A stretch of 64,000 nt of DNA from Desulfomicrobium sp. ZS1. Lineage in GTDB: Bacteria > Desulfobacterota > Desulfovibrionia > Desulfovibrionales > Desulfomicrobiaceae. The stretch lies in contig NZ_CP100351.1 of NCBI RefSeq assembly GCF_024204645.1, positions 2,356,001 through 2,420,000 on the forward strand, given 5' to 3'. A program made the translations under genes and the position numbers. Shown piece after piece: positions 19,284 through 26,293 of the stretch (its first letter is position 1; every line of letters begins with the position of its first letter). The notes beneath the pieces are model-generated. The model made no database searches. It was not told the DNA's origin and saw nothing but the letters and a program-made list of their open reading frames with translations.

Positions 19284-19377
19284 TTAATTGACACAAAGAA
19301 TCTGACTTGATTATCTGGCATCGCGTGCACAAAAATGGCACCGCAAAGACCTCAATGATGAGGAACAAATTCTATGA

Positions 19378-19397
19378 TAGTGTCGACATTCGACATT
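19378..19397 (+). promoter_or_regulatory. Candidate GntR operator 2 before ridA
   Basis: TAGTGTCGACATT (19378-19390) followed by a partial repeat CGACATT. It lies about 30 bases upstream of the ridA start, a position suited to repression. It shares TAGTGTCGAYATT with the region in front of the GntR regulator. Confidence 0.5.
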
Positions 19398-19426
19398 AAC
19401 TCAAAGACGATCAAGGAGTTTCGCTT

Positions 19427-19813
19427 ATGGCTGACAAACAGAGTGTCTCGACAACAAAAGCACCTGGAGCAATCGGGCCGTATTCCCAGGCGATCATCAC
19501 CGGAAACCTGCTTTTCGCATCGGGCCAGTTGCCCATCAATCCGGAGACCGGAAAAATGCCTGAAGGCTCCATCGGAATCCGCGCCCGCCAAGTTTTTGAA
19601 AACCTGCGCGCCATTGTCGAAGAAGCCGGTGGCACTTTGGACGACGTCGTCAAGACAACAGTTTTTCTGACCGACTTGCAGGATTTCAAAGAGATGAACG
19701 AAGTCTACGCAACGTATTTTTCCGCCCCATTTCCGGCTCGCAGCGCAGTGCAAGTGGCGGCCCTGCCTCTTGGATCGGACATCGAAATGGAAGCAATCGT
19801 TTCTTTAAAGTAA
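19427..19813 (+). CDS. ridA: RidA enamine/imine deaminase
   Basis: A 128-residue RidA (YjgF/YER057c/UK114) protein that hydrolyses reactive 2-aminoacrylate to pyruvate and ammonia. It shows GAIGPYSQA, the conserved Arg in PARSAVQV, and LPLGSDIEMEAIV at the C-terminus. AAGGAG is ideally placed before ATG 19427. It is the first gene of a unit with a PLP lyase that generates 2-aminoacrylate, so it probably detoxifies or completes that reaction. A second RidA lies at 58021. Confidence 0.93.
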   Translation: MADKQSVSTTKAPGAIGPYSQAIITGNLLFASGQLPINPETGKMPEGSIGIRARQVFENLRAIVEEAGGTLDDVVKTTVFLTDLQDFKEMNEVYATYFSAPFPARSAVQVAALPLGSDIEMEAIVSLK

Positions 19814-19837
19814 TTTTTTACCACAGGGAGTTCCTTT

Positions 19838-20836
19838 ATGAATTTGGCAAAATTCTCTCGTCGTGGATACGTTACGTCCCCGACACCGATCGAAGCCCTT
19901 CCCGCTTTTTCCAAGGCACTTGGAGGCAAGGTCAATATCTTCATCAAGCGTGACGATCTCCTGCCCGGATGCGCCGGCGGCAACAAAACACGCAAACTGG
20001 ATTTCTGCATCGCCGACGCCCTCGACAACGGCGCTGACACCGTCATCACCTGCGGCGCGGTTCAGTCCAACCACTGCCGACTGACTCTGTCCTGGGCGGT
20101 CAAGGAAGGTCTGGATTGCCATCTGGTGCTCGAAGAACGCGTCAAGGGCTCGTACAGCCCCGAAGCTTCCGGCAACAATTTTCTGTTCCACCTGATGGGC
20201 GTCAAGAGCATCACCGTGGTGCCCGGCGGCTCCAACATGCTGGCCGAGATGCAGAAGCTGGCCGATGTACTCAAAGCCAAGGGCAAGACCCCGTACATCA
20301 TTCCCGGCGGAGCCTCCAACACCATCGGCGCGACCGGCTATGTCGCCTGCGCCCAGGAGACCCTGCAACAGCTCTTCGACATGGGCCTCAAGATCGATCA
20401 CATGGTTGTTCCCAGCGGTTCCGCCGGAACTCATGCGGGCATCGTCGTCGGAATGCAGGGCAACAACGCGGGCATCCCCGTTTCCGGTATAAACGTCAGC
20501 CGCACCAAGGCCGACCAGGAAGCCCTGGTTTACAAGCTGGTCGAAGCTACTGCCGAGCGCGTCGGCGTGGCGACGCCCATTGCGAAAGAAGCGGTGGAAT
20601 GCTTCGACGGTTACGTCGGCCCCGGATACTCCCTGCCCACGGACTCCATGGTCGAGGCGGTCAAGCTGCTGGCCTCCACCGAGGCCATTCTGCTCGACCC
20701 CGTCTACTCGGGCAAAGCCATGGCCGGTCTGATAGACTTGGTCCGCAAGGGACATTTTGCCGAAGGCTCCAACGTCCTGTTCCTGCACACCGGTGGCTCA
20801 CCAGCCTTATATGCTTATCAGAAGAAGTTCATGTAA
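19838..20836 (+). CDS. D-cysteine desulfhydrase / L-cysteate sulfo-lyase family PLP enzyme
   Basis: A 332-residue fold-type II PLP enzyme of the ACC-deaminase/DcyD/CuyA family. The PLP lysine is Lys50 in GGNKTRKL. Other family blocks are QSNH, the phosphate-binding SGSAGTHAG, LDPVYSGKAMAGL and HTGGSPALYAY. DcyD makes pyruvate, ammonia and sulfide from D-cysteine; CuyA makes pyruvate, ammonia and sulfite from L-cysteate. The sequence alone does not separate them; GGNKT rather than GGNKL may lean toward CuyA, from memory of the family. Both reactions go through 2-aminoacrylate, which explains the RidA partner 24 bases upstream. Confidence 0.87.
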   Translation: MNLAKFSRRGYVTSPTPIEALPAFSKALGGKVNIFIKRDDLLPGCAGGNKTRKLDFCIADALDNGADTVITCGAVQSNHCRLTLSWAVKEGLDCHLVLEERVKGSYSPEASGNNFLFHLMGVKSITVVPGGSNMLAEMQKLADVLKAKGKTPYIIPGGASNTIGATGYVACAQETLQQLFDMGLKIDHMVVPSGSAGTHAGIVVGMQGNNAGIPVSGINVSRTKADQEALVYKLVEATAERVGVATPIAKEAVECFDGYVGPGYSLPTDSMVEAVKLLASTEAILLDPVYSGKAMAGLIDLVRKGHFAEGSNVLFLHTGGSPALYAYQKKFM

Positions 20837-20841
20837 AAGAT

Positions 20842-20873
20842 AAAGGCGGCTTTGATAAAAAGCCGCCTTTTTT
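20842..20873 (+). terminator. Terminator/attenuator between lyase and transporter
   Basis: A perfect 12-bp stem AAAGGCGGCTTT/AAAGCCGCCTTT with a 5-base loop and T-run, 5 bases after the lyase stop. The transporter starts about 70 bases further on, so it may be read by partial read-through or have its own promoter. Confidence 0.9.
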
Positions 20874-20940
20874 ATGCATAAATTTTCAAGCAAGCCAGGT
20901 CTTTAAATAATTTACTTATTTAAACTTATACGGAGTAATT

Positions 20941-22359
20941 ATGCAAAAAAAACTTGATTTGTATGGCGGTGTAATTGGAGGCCTCGTTCCGTTATTAATT
21001 CTTGTTATTGGATTAATTTGGCTTTCCGTAGAAGAACGTGGTGGCACCAAACCTTTTTGGGCATGTGCTTGGATAGCATTATCTATAGGGTTATTTTTTG
21101 CAAAAGATAAAAAAGAGTATTGCAAATCTGCAATGCGAGGAATTGGAGATAAAACAGGAATTGTCATTATAACAGCATGGCTTTTTGCAGGTGTATTTGG
21201 AAAATTAATGGTAGCTGGAGGATTGGTAAATGGACTTCTTTGGGTTGGCATGACCACTGGAGCGCAAGGGGCAATGTTTACAGCTATTGTTTTCCTTGCA
21301 GCCATGCTATTTTCGCTAGGAACAGGAACAAGCACGGGGACATGCATTGCGCTTACACCTGTTTTATATCCAGCTGGCTATTTTCTAGGCGCAGATCCTG
21401 CCATGCTTGCTTTAGCAATTTTATCCGGCGCAGCGTTTGGAGATAATCTTGCTCCGATTTCAGACACGACTATCGTCTCTGCGTTCACGCAAGGAGCCAG
21501 CATGAAGAATGTCGTGCGAAGTAGATTTCCATTGGCAATCAGCGCAGCTGCAATTGCCATGGGGGTTTTTTTGATTTTCGGTGGTGGCGGACAAGTCAGC
21601 GCGCTTCCTGAAATTCAAGCTAAATTGAACCCATCCGGAGCGTTAATGCTCATTGCACTAATCGTCGTTGTCACTTCTGCCCTTTCAGGTAGACATATAA
21701 TTGAATCACTAATTTATGGAAATATTAGCGCAGCCATCATTGGTGTAGTATCAGGCAATACTAAAATATCAGCTCTTTTTAGTATACCAGAATCACGTGG
21801 CATATCGACGGGAATTATTGAAGATGGCATAAACAGTGTTGTTGGTGCAATAATTTTTGCGATCCTCATTCTTGCTGTTACACAAATACTTGTAGAAAGT
21901 GGCATAATGCGCCGCATCCTCTCATTTGCAGAAAAAACCATGGTTAGCACTGTTAGACAGGCTGAGCTTTTTATCATCGGCATAACCATTCTTGCATCAA
22001 TACCGATTTCAGCTAATGCGCCTGCATTACTACTTGTTGGGCCAAGCATTGTTCGTCCCATAGGTGAGAAATTTAAACTTGCTCCATCAAGACGAGCAAA
22101 TGTCATGGATTGCGCAGTATGCACTGTATTTTTTATTCTACCATGGCACATAGTTGTCGCAGCATGGTATGCGGCAGTTGTTAGCGCTGCGGAATCATTT
22201 CATATCACAGCGCCGCCCATAACGTCTGCATTGTATAATCCTTATACATGGGCATTATTGCTCGTATTGATAATTTCAGTCCTTACCGGCTGGAACAGAA
22301 AATTTGAATCGGAAGAAGACGCAGTTGACTTTGAAGACAAGATCAAAACTACCGCTTAA
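20941..22359 (+). CDS. NhaC-family Na+/H+ antiporter-type transporter
   Basis: A 472-residue inner-membrane protein with about 11-12 helices, of the NhaC antiporter superfamily. It has the family-like block SLGTGTSTGTCIALTPV and AAFGDNLAPISDTTI. Members carry Na+/H+ or couple Na+ to organic acids and amino acids. Here the neighbours suggest uptake of the lyase substrate (D-cysteine, cysteate or related). The gene is clearly AT-richer than ridA and the lyase, a sign of separate origin. A short Lys/Glu-rich tail ends the protein. GGAG precedes ATG 20941. Confidence 0.83.
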   Translation: MQKKLDLYGGVIGGLVPLLILVIGLIWLSVEERGGTKPFWACAWIALSIGLFFAKDKKEYCKSAMRGIGDKTGIVIITAWLFAGVFGKLMVAGGLVNGLLWVGMTTGAQGAMFTAIVFLAAMLFSLGTGTSTGTCIALTPVLYPAGYFLGADPAMLALAILSGAAFGDNLAPISDTTIVSAFTQGASMKNVVRSRFPLAISAAAIAMGVFLIFGGGGQVSALPEIQAKLNPSGALMLIALIVVVTSALSGRHIIESLIYGNISAAIIGVVSGNTKISALFSIPESRGISTGIIEDGINSVVGAIIFAILILAVTQILVESGIMRRILSFAEKTMVSTVRQAELFIIGITILASIPISANAPALLLVGPSIVRPIGEKFKLAPSRRANVMDCAVCTVFFILPWHIVVAAWYAAVVSAAESFHITAPPITSALYNPYTWALLLVLIISVLTGWNRKFESEEDAVDFEDKIKTTA

Positions 22360-22464
22360 ACTATAAACAGAAAGCGGCATATACTTTATTTTACCTAAAG
22401 TGAATATAACTTCACTTTAAAATCTAATTCACCAAAGCGACACACAATATCAACATTATTGAAT

Positions 22465-22506
22465 AAAAAAATCCTCAATGCAAATTATGTATTGAGGATT
22501 TTTTAT
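22465..22506. terminator. Bidirectional terminator between transporter and GntR gene
   Basis: AAAAAATCCTCAAT pairs perfectly with ATTGAGGATTTTTT around an 11-base loop. Runs of A on the left and T on the right let it serve both convergent genes. Confidence 0.9.
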
Positions 22507-22515
22507 TATAGAAAT

Positions 22516-23190
22516 TTAAGGACTATCATTCATACTCATGACGTCGACTCCAAACTTCTTCATACGTTCTCCAGCATCTTTATAGTGCTGACGAATACAA
22601 TTTTCAACTTCTACAGAATTTCTAGTCCGTAATACATTAAGAACAGCTTGATGACGCTCAGAATTTTCTTTTGTGGTGAATTGCTTACGCCAATGTTTAA
22701 AAAAGAGAAATTTTGATATGCCGCGACATGAGCGATGAGAGAGCTCCACAAGCAAATTGTTGTCTGTTTTGGACAGCAGAATATCGTGAAATGCATTATC
22801 CAACGGCGCTAGCTTTTCTCTGTTCTCTCCATCTTCTGCCAATTGCTTCATCTGATCTATAATGGCTTGCAGTTTATTGAAATCATCTTCTGTATACTGA
22901 TTCACGGCTGATGCGACTGCCGCCCCTTCAAGCACGCCTCCCGTAAAATAGCTGTCTTGAATTTCTTTTGCAGTCAACGATGTAATGAATTTGCCGCGCT
23001 GAGGTATTGAAATGATCAAGCCTTCCTGGACCAACATCTGTAAGGCCTCGCGAATCGGTGCCCGACTGATAGAAAGTCGTAATGCGAGATGAGCCTCATT
23101 GACCTTGTCTCCAGGGTTAAGTTCACCCCTCAAAATGGCGTCTTTGATATATTCTATAACCTGAGCGCTGTATGTTTTTATGCTACTCAT
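22516..23190 (-). CDS. GntR-family (FadR/FCD type) transcriptional regulator
   Basis: A 224-residue regulator. The N-terminal winged helix-turn-helix (~10-75) has LRGELNPGDKVNEAHLALRLSIS-type GntR sequence and RAPIREALQ. The C-terminal FCD ligand domain (~85-215) has an Asp/His set (DNAFHDILL, ERHQAVL, RQHYKD) fitting a metal-assisted acid-binding pocket. AAGGA before ATG 23190 favours this start over 23202. AT-rich like the transporter. Convergent with the transporter and sharing an operator-like motif with the ridA promoter, it is the likely regulator of the locus. Confidence 0.87.
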   Translation of the reverse strand: MSSIKTYSAQVIEYIKDAILRGELNPGDKVNEAHLALRLSISRAPIREALQMLVQEGLIISIPQRGKFITSLTAKEIQDSYFTGGVLEGAAVASAVNQYTEDDFNKLQAIIDQMKQLAEDGENREKLAPLDNAFHDILLSKTDNNLLVELSHRSCRGISKFLFFKHWRKQFTTKENSERHQAVLNVLRTRNSVEVENCIRQHYKDAGERMKKFGVDVMSMNDSP

Positions 23191-23216
23191 AAATTCCTTC
23201 ATACTTCTCGATTAAT

Positions 23217-23229
23217 AATATCGACACTA
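23217..23229 (-). promoter_or_regulatory. Candidate autoregulatory operator before the GntR gene
   Basis: On the minus strand this reads TAGTGTCGATATT, matching TAGTGTCGACATT at 19378-19390 in 12 of 13 positions. It sits 27 bases upstream of the regulator start. Confidence 0.5.
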
Positions 23230-23412
23230 GTTAAATTATTGATTGAATCAACACCGTGTCAAGTATTTTCGATTTTTCAATGAGTTATATTTAAGCGCTC
23301 GAGTAATTCAGAAGGAATCCAAAATAGTTAACCATATTCCAACTTGCGTTCATCAGAGCCCCCCCCTCTTTCAGCTACCACCGCCACGCACTTGGTCAAC
23401 AAACTCTCCCGC

Positions 23413-23447
23413 AAACAAAAAGGGGCAGCCTTTAACAGCAACCCCTT
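23413..23447 (-). terminator. Terminator of tRNA-Thr
   Basis: On the minus strand AAGGGG ... CCCCTT is followed by TTTGTTT, shortly after the tRNA CCA end. Confidence 0.65.
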
Positions 23448-23455
23448 ATTTTTAC

Positions 23456-23531
<76 letters not shown>

Positions 23532-23867
23532 AAACCGTGAGGAAACGCTTGTTATTCAAGGCTTGCGGAGTCGTCAAGTCTTTTGTTAGGCGGTGATTTT
23601 GAAGCCACGCCCGCCTGCTATTCCCGTCCTGTTCTATTCTGATATAACTCCTGTCAAGCGGCTTCTCCATTCATTAGCTGAATGCCGTTCCTTTATCTTC
23701 ACCCGTCATAGACTTCTAAAGGTTTGCGCAAATTGTCGTGCCATTTCTGTTGGTTCGCAGTGGGGCCATCCAGCCCGCGAGGGTGAACAAATCCAGCGTT
23801 CACTATTTACGTGTGTTCAAAATTTTTGTAAAAGCTCAAATAATGAACACGCGCAGAAGAGGACAAC
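23532..23867. other. Intergenic region upstream of AbiE-type operon
   Basis: 336 bases with no supported gene. The last 90 bases hold two inverted repeats that look like AbiEi operators. Confidence 0.55.
23783..23853 (+). promoter_or_regulatory. Two inverted repeats, probable AbiEi operators
   Basis: Repeat 1: GTGAAC (23783-23788) and GTTCAC (23798-23803). Repeat 2: CGTGTGTTCA (23810-23819) and TGAACACGCG (23844-23853). All half-sites share TGAAC/GTTCA. AbiEi antitoxins are known to repress their own promoter by binding two inverted repeats, and the layout here fits that. Confidence 0.6.
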
Positions 23868-24875
23868 ATGAACGAGAATGAAAAAAAACTGGTGAGCCAG
23901 GCTATCGCGGCAGCATCGCAGTCGACCGGCTTGGACATCACCGTTGACCAGTCCTCTGGCCTGGACGCGGAGCGCATGGACTGCATTGTAACCATGCGAG
24001 GACAGGGCGGGGAGGTGCGTTTGACGGCAGAGGTCGTGCGCAACCTGACCACCTCCAACCTCGGTCCGGTGGCGGCCACGGTCAAGAATCTCCGCACAGC
24101 CGGTCTGCTGGTCGCGCCCTACGTGAACCGCAATCTGGCCGAAAAGCTCAAAGGGATGGGCATCCCCTTCATGGATTCGTCAGGCAACCTGTTCATCAAC
24201 GTGCAGCCGTACTTCATCTACGTCGTGGGACAAAAACGTATTGAAGAGGCGAGCATCGCCCAAGGTTCCGCGTTCAATCCCATGGGTCTGAAAGTCATCT
24301 TCACGCTCCTGTGCATGCCCGAACGTGTTTCAAGCGCCTATCGGAACATTGCAGAAGACTCGGGGGTTTCCCTGGGTACCGTGGCAAACACCTTGGCCGC
24401 CCTGGAACGGTCCGGCTTCGTTGTCGATAAAGGTGACCGTGGCAGAATCCTTGAGCGGGTGGAAGAGCTCCTGCGGCGGTGGGTCGTGGAATATGCCGAG
24501 CGGCTTCGCCCGAAGCTGCTCCTGGGACGCTTTTCACCGGTCGAGCATTCCTGGCGCGGCACGGGCGGTCCGACTCACTTTCTCGGCGGCGAGACGGCGG
24601 CTGCGCTCCTCACGGACCACCTCAAGCCGGCCGTGCAGACGTTCTACCTCAAAGGCGAACTGAAGGATTTCGCTATCGCCAATCGGCTCAAAAAGGATCC
24701 ACAGGGTCCAGTGGAATGTCTGAAGGCTTTCTGGCGTTTCAAGTACCCTTGGGAGCACGGCCACATGGCTCCCCCGTTGATCATCTACGCCGACCTTCTG
24801 GCTAGCGGCGATCCGAGAAACATTGAAACGGCAGAGATCATCCATGAACGCTTTCTGGCCCCAAACTACACATGA
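23868..24875 (+). CDS. AbiEi-type antitoxin / transcriptional repressor
   Basis: A 335-residue protein resembling the AbiEi_2 group of type IV toxin-antitoxin antitoxins. A winged helix-turn-helix lies at ~140-185 (YRNIAEDSGVSLGTVANTLAALERSGFV), followed by the family-like block LRPKLLLGRFSP (~218-229). The remaining C-terminal half looks complete. GAGGA precedes ATG 23868. The downstream toxin gene overlaps by 32 bases but is truncated, so this antitoxin may now act only as an autorepressor. Confidence 0.8.
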   Translation: MNENEKKLVSQAIAAASQSTGLDITVDQSSGLDAERMDCIVTMRGQGGEVRLTAEVVRNLTTSNLGPVAATVKNLRTAGLLVAPYVNRNLAEKLKGMGIPFMDSSGNLFINVQPYFIYVVGQKRIEEASIAQGSAFNPMGLKVIFTLLCMPERVSSAYRNIAEDSGVSLGTVANTLAALERSGFVVDKGDRGRILERVEELLRRWVVEYAERLRPKLLLGRFSPVEHSWRGTGGPTHFLGGETAAALLTDHLKPAVQTFYLKGELKDFAIANRLKKDPQGPVECLKAFWRFKYPWEHGHMAPPLIIYADLLASGDPRNIETAEIIHERFLAPNYT

Positions 24876-25042
24876 ATTCCGTGAGATACTCGATGCGCTG
24901 CAAAAAATCGCCGAAACGGCGACAGAACTTCGGATCCCCTTCCTCTTGATAGGTGCAATGGCCCGGGACATGCTCCTTGAACATGTGCACGACATGAGTA
25001 AGGAACGCAGAACAATGGATGTGGATATCGGAGTCATGGTCA
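24844..25042 (+). pseudogene. Truncated AbiEii-type nucleotidyltransferase toxin
   Basis: From ATG 24844 the frame gives about 66 residues matching the start of AbiEii-like nucleotidyltransferases: FLLIGAMARDMLLEH then RRTMDVDIGVMV, with the catalytic Asp pair (DVD). Full-length family members are ~200-300 residues. After about 25042 the sequence no longer resembles the family, and the open frame simply runs antisense through the next gene. The polymerase core and C-terminal part are missing, so toxin activity is unlikely. Confidence 0.7.
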
Positions 25043-25209
25043 CTTCCACGAAGCGGGCCTCCAGAATCACGAGGATCTTCGCGGGCAGCGCCCCACTCAC
25101 AAAGGAAAGACGGATATTCTTGTGGGCGAACCTGCCCAGCTGGGCCAATTTTTCCCAGGGGAGGCCCGCGTCAAGAGAAAAATCAAACCCGCCGCCCCGC
25201 GCTTTAAGT
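25043..25209 (-). pseudogene. Gene fragment abutting the truncated toxin
   Basis: The minus strand encodes about 50 protein-like residues, including FDFSLDAGLPWEKLAQLGRF and then LSFVSGALPAKILVILEARF. No normal ATG start is present before it; only a TTG at 25148 inside. Its downstream end runs straight into the reverse of the toxin fragment, so it looks like the cut end of another gene joined at a deletion point. Family unknown. Confidence 0.35.
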
Positions 25210-25989
25210 TCAATCGATCTGCATCACCACAGGCACCAGCAAAACGGCCCCGCCGCGCTGGAACTCGCCCCAGCCCTTGTAGATTCCGGGTCCCGGGAAA
25301 TGGACATCGAAGGCGACCTCGTTGGGCTTGTCTGTGGTCAGAGGATGGGCGTGGACGTATTTGCTGCCGTCGGCGCTTATGACCACGAAGTGTCCCATGG
25401 CCCCGAGGTAAGGCTCCAGGTCCGTAACAGGGGTTTCGTTCAGATCCATCAGGGCAAAGCTGACGCGGTGCATGCCTTGCCCGGCGTCGATACCGACTTT
25501 GGCCAGCATTTCGTCGGTCTGCACCATGCCCGGCACATAGGGATCAAGAGGCGGTGCGGGGGAAGCCTCGCCCTCGACGCGCAGTTCTGCCATGAGCGTC
25601 ACGCCGTTACCGTCCCGGGGCGTGAAGTCCGCATAGAAATAATAGGTTCCACCTTCCGGAAAGGTCATCGCTGTGCGCATTGTCCCGTCCGGTCCCGGTT
25701 CGGGGTGCGTATGCGTGAACTTGTCGAGGCCCTCGCGCACAATGATCAGGTGCAGCTTCTTTTCGTGCACGATCTCAAATTCGGACACGGGCGCGCCGTA
25801 CGCGTCGGTCAGACGCAAGGCTATTTCCACCTGCTGGCCCGCCTGGATCACTTCAGGTTCCGCTTCAAGGGTCAGGTGGAAGGCGCTGGAGTCAATACCG
25901 TGGGCAGAGTGGTCCGTTGCTGCGAAAAGCGGCGCAGACCCGCCGCACAAAAACAGAAGCCCCAGAAAAAAACACGTTGATCTACGCAT
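25210..25989 (-). CDS. Exported protein with two His-rich HxHP modules
   Basis: A 259-residue exported protein. The signal peptide (MRRSTCFFLGLLFLCGG...LFAA) is followed by TDHSAHG. Two related beta-type modules follow: one with KLHLIIVREGLDKFTHTHP (~85-103), the other with GHFVVISADGSKYVHAHP (~200-217), each ending in a GTYYFYADF / GIYKGWGEF strand. The spaced His residues suggest copper or another metal, as in YtkA/FixH-like proteins, but this is inference. AGG before ATG 25989. Shares the minus strand with tRNA-Tyr but lies beyond its terminator. Confidence 0.7.
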   Translation of the reverse strand: MRRSTCFFLGLLFLCGGSAPLFAATDHSAHGIDSSAFHLTLEAEPEVIQAGQQVEIALRLTDAYGAPVSEFEIVHEKKLHLIIVREGLDKFTHTHPEPGPDGTMRTAMTFPEGGTYYFYADFTPRDGNGVTLMAELRVEGEASPAPPLDPYVPGMVQTDEMLAKVGIDAGQGMHRVSFALMDLNETPVTDLEPYLGAMGHFVVISADGSKYVHAHPLTTDKPNEVAFDVHFPGPGIYKGWGEFQRGGAVLLVPVVMQID

Positions 25990-26134
25990 GAAAACCTCCG
26001 GGATGAAAGCGTGTTCACATCCTCTTCTGAAACACCCGCACGGTTTTCGCAAGAAAAATCGGGACACGGCCGCAAGGTTGGTTCTTCTTTCGATGTCTGG
26101 ATTCCAATCCACAATCGGGGCCAAAGCCCGGGCC

Positions 26135-26160
26135 AAAAAAAACCCACCATAAGGTGGGTG
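26135..26160 (-). terminator. Terminator of tRNA-Tyr
   Basis: ACCCACC (26142-26148) pairs with GGTGGGT (26153-26159) around a 4-base loop; on the minus strand it runs into a long T-run. Confidence 0.9.
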
Positions 26161-26170
26161 ATTCGGCGGC

Positions 26171-26256
26171 TGGTGGAGGGGGGAGGATTTGAACCTCCGA
26201 AGTCGTACGACGACAGATTTACAGTCTGTTCCCTTTGGCCACTCGGGAACCCCTCC
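26171..26256 (-). tRNA. tRNA-Tyr (anticodon GTA)
   Basis: 86 bases with a long variable arm, as expected of class II. Acceptor GGAGGGG/CCCCTCC, anticodon stem CAGA with loop CTGTAAA (anticodon GTA), T-arm GGAGG-TTCAAAT-CCTCC, encoded CCA. Confidence 0.96.
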
Positions 26257-26293
26257 GGACAGAGGCGGTTGATAGATGACCCGGCGGCGGCGG

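Larger units (their letters stand above)
18711..19426. other. AT-rich divergent control region between usp and ridA
   Basis: 716 bases without a supported gene. It should contain promoters for both flanking genes. Two TGTCGACATT motifs (19274, 19381) near the ridA side are candidate operators and are listed separately. Confidence 0.55.

Noticed and set aside
25043-25980. Reading the AbiEii frame as a 385-residue protein to 25980
   Set aside because: Past about residue 66 the sequence loses family likeness and runs antisense through a signal-peptide-bearing gene with a good ribosome site.
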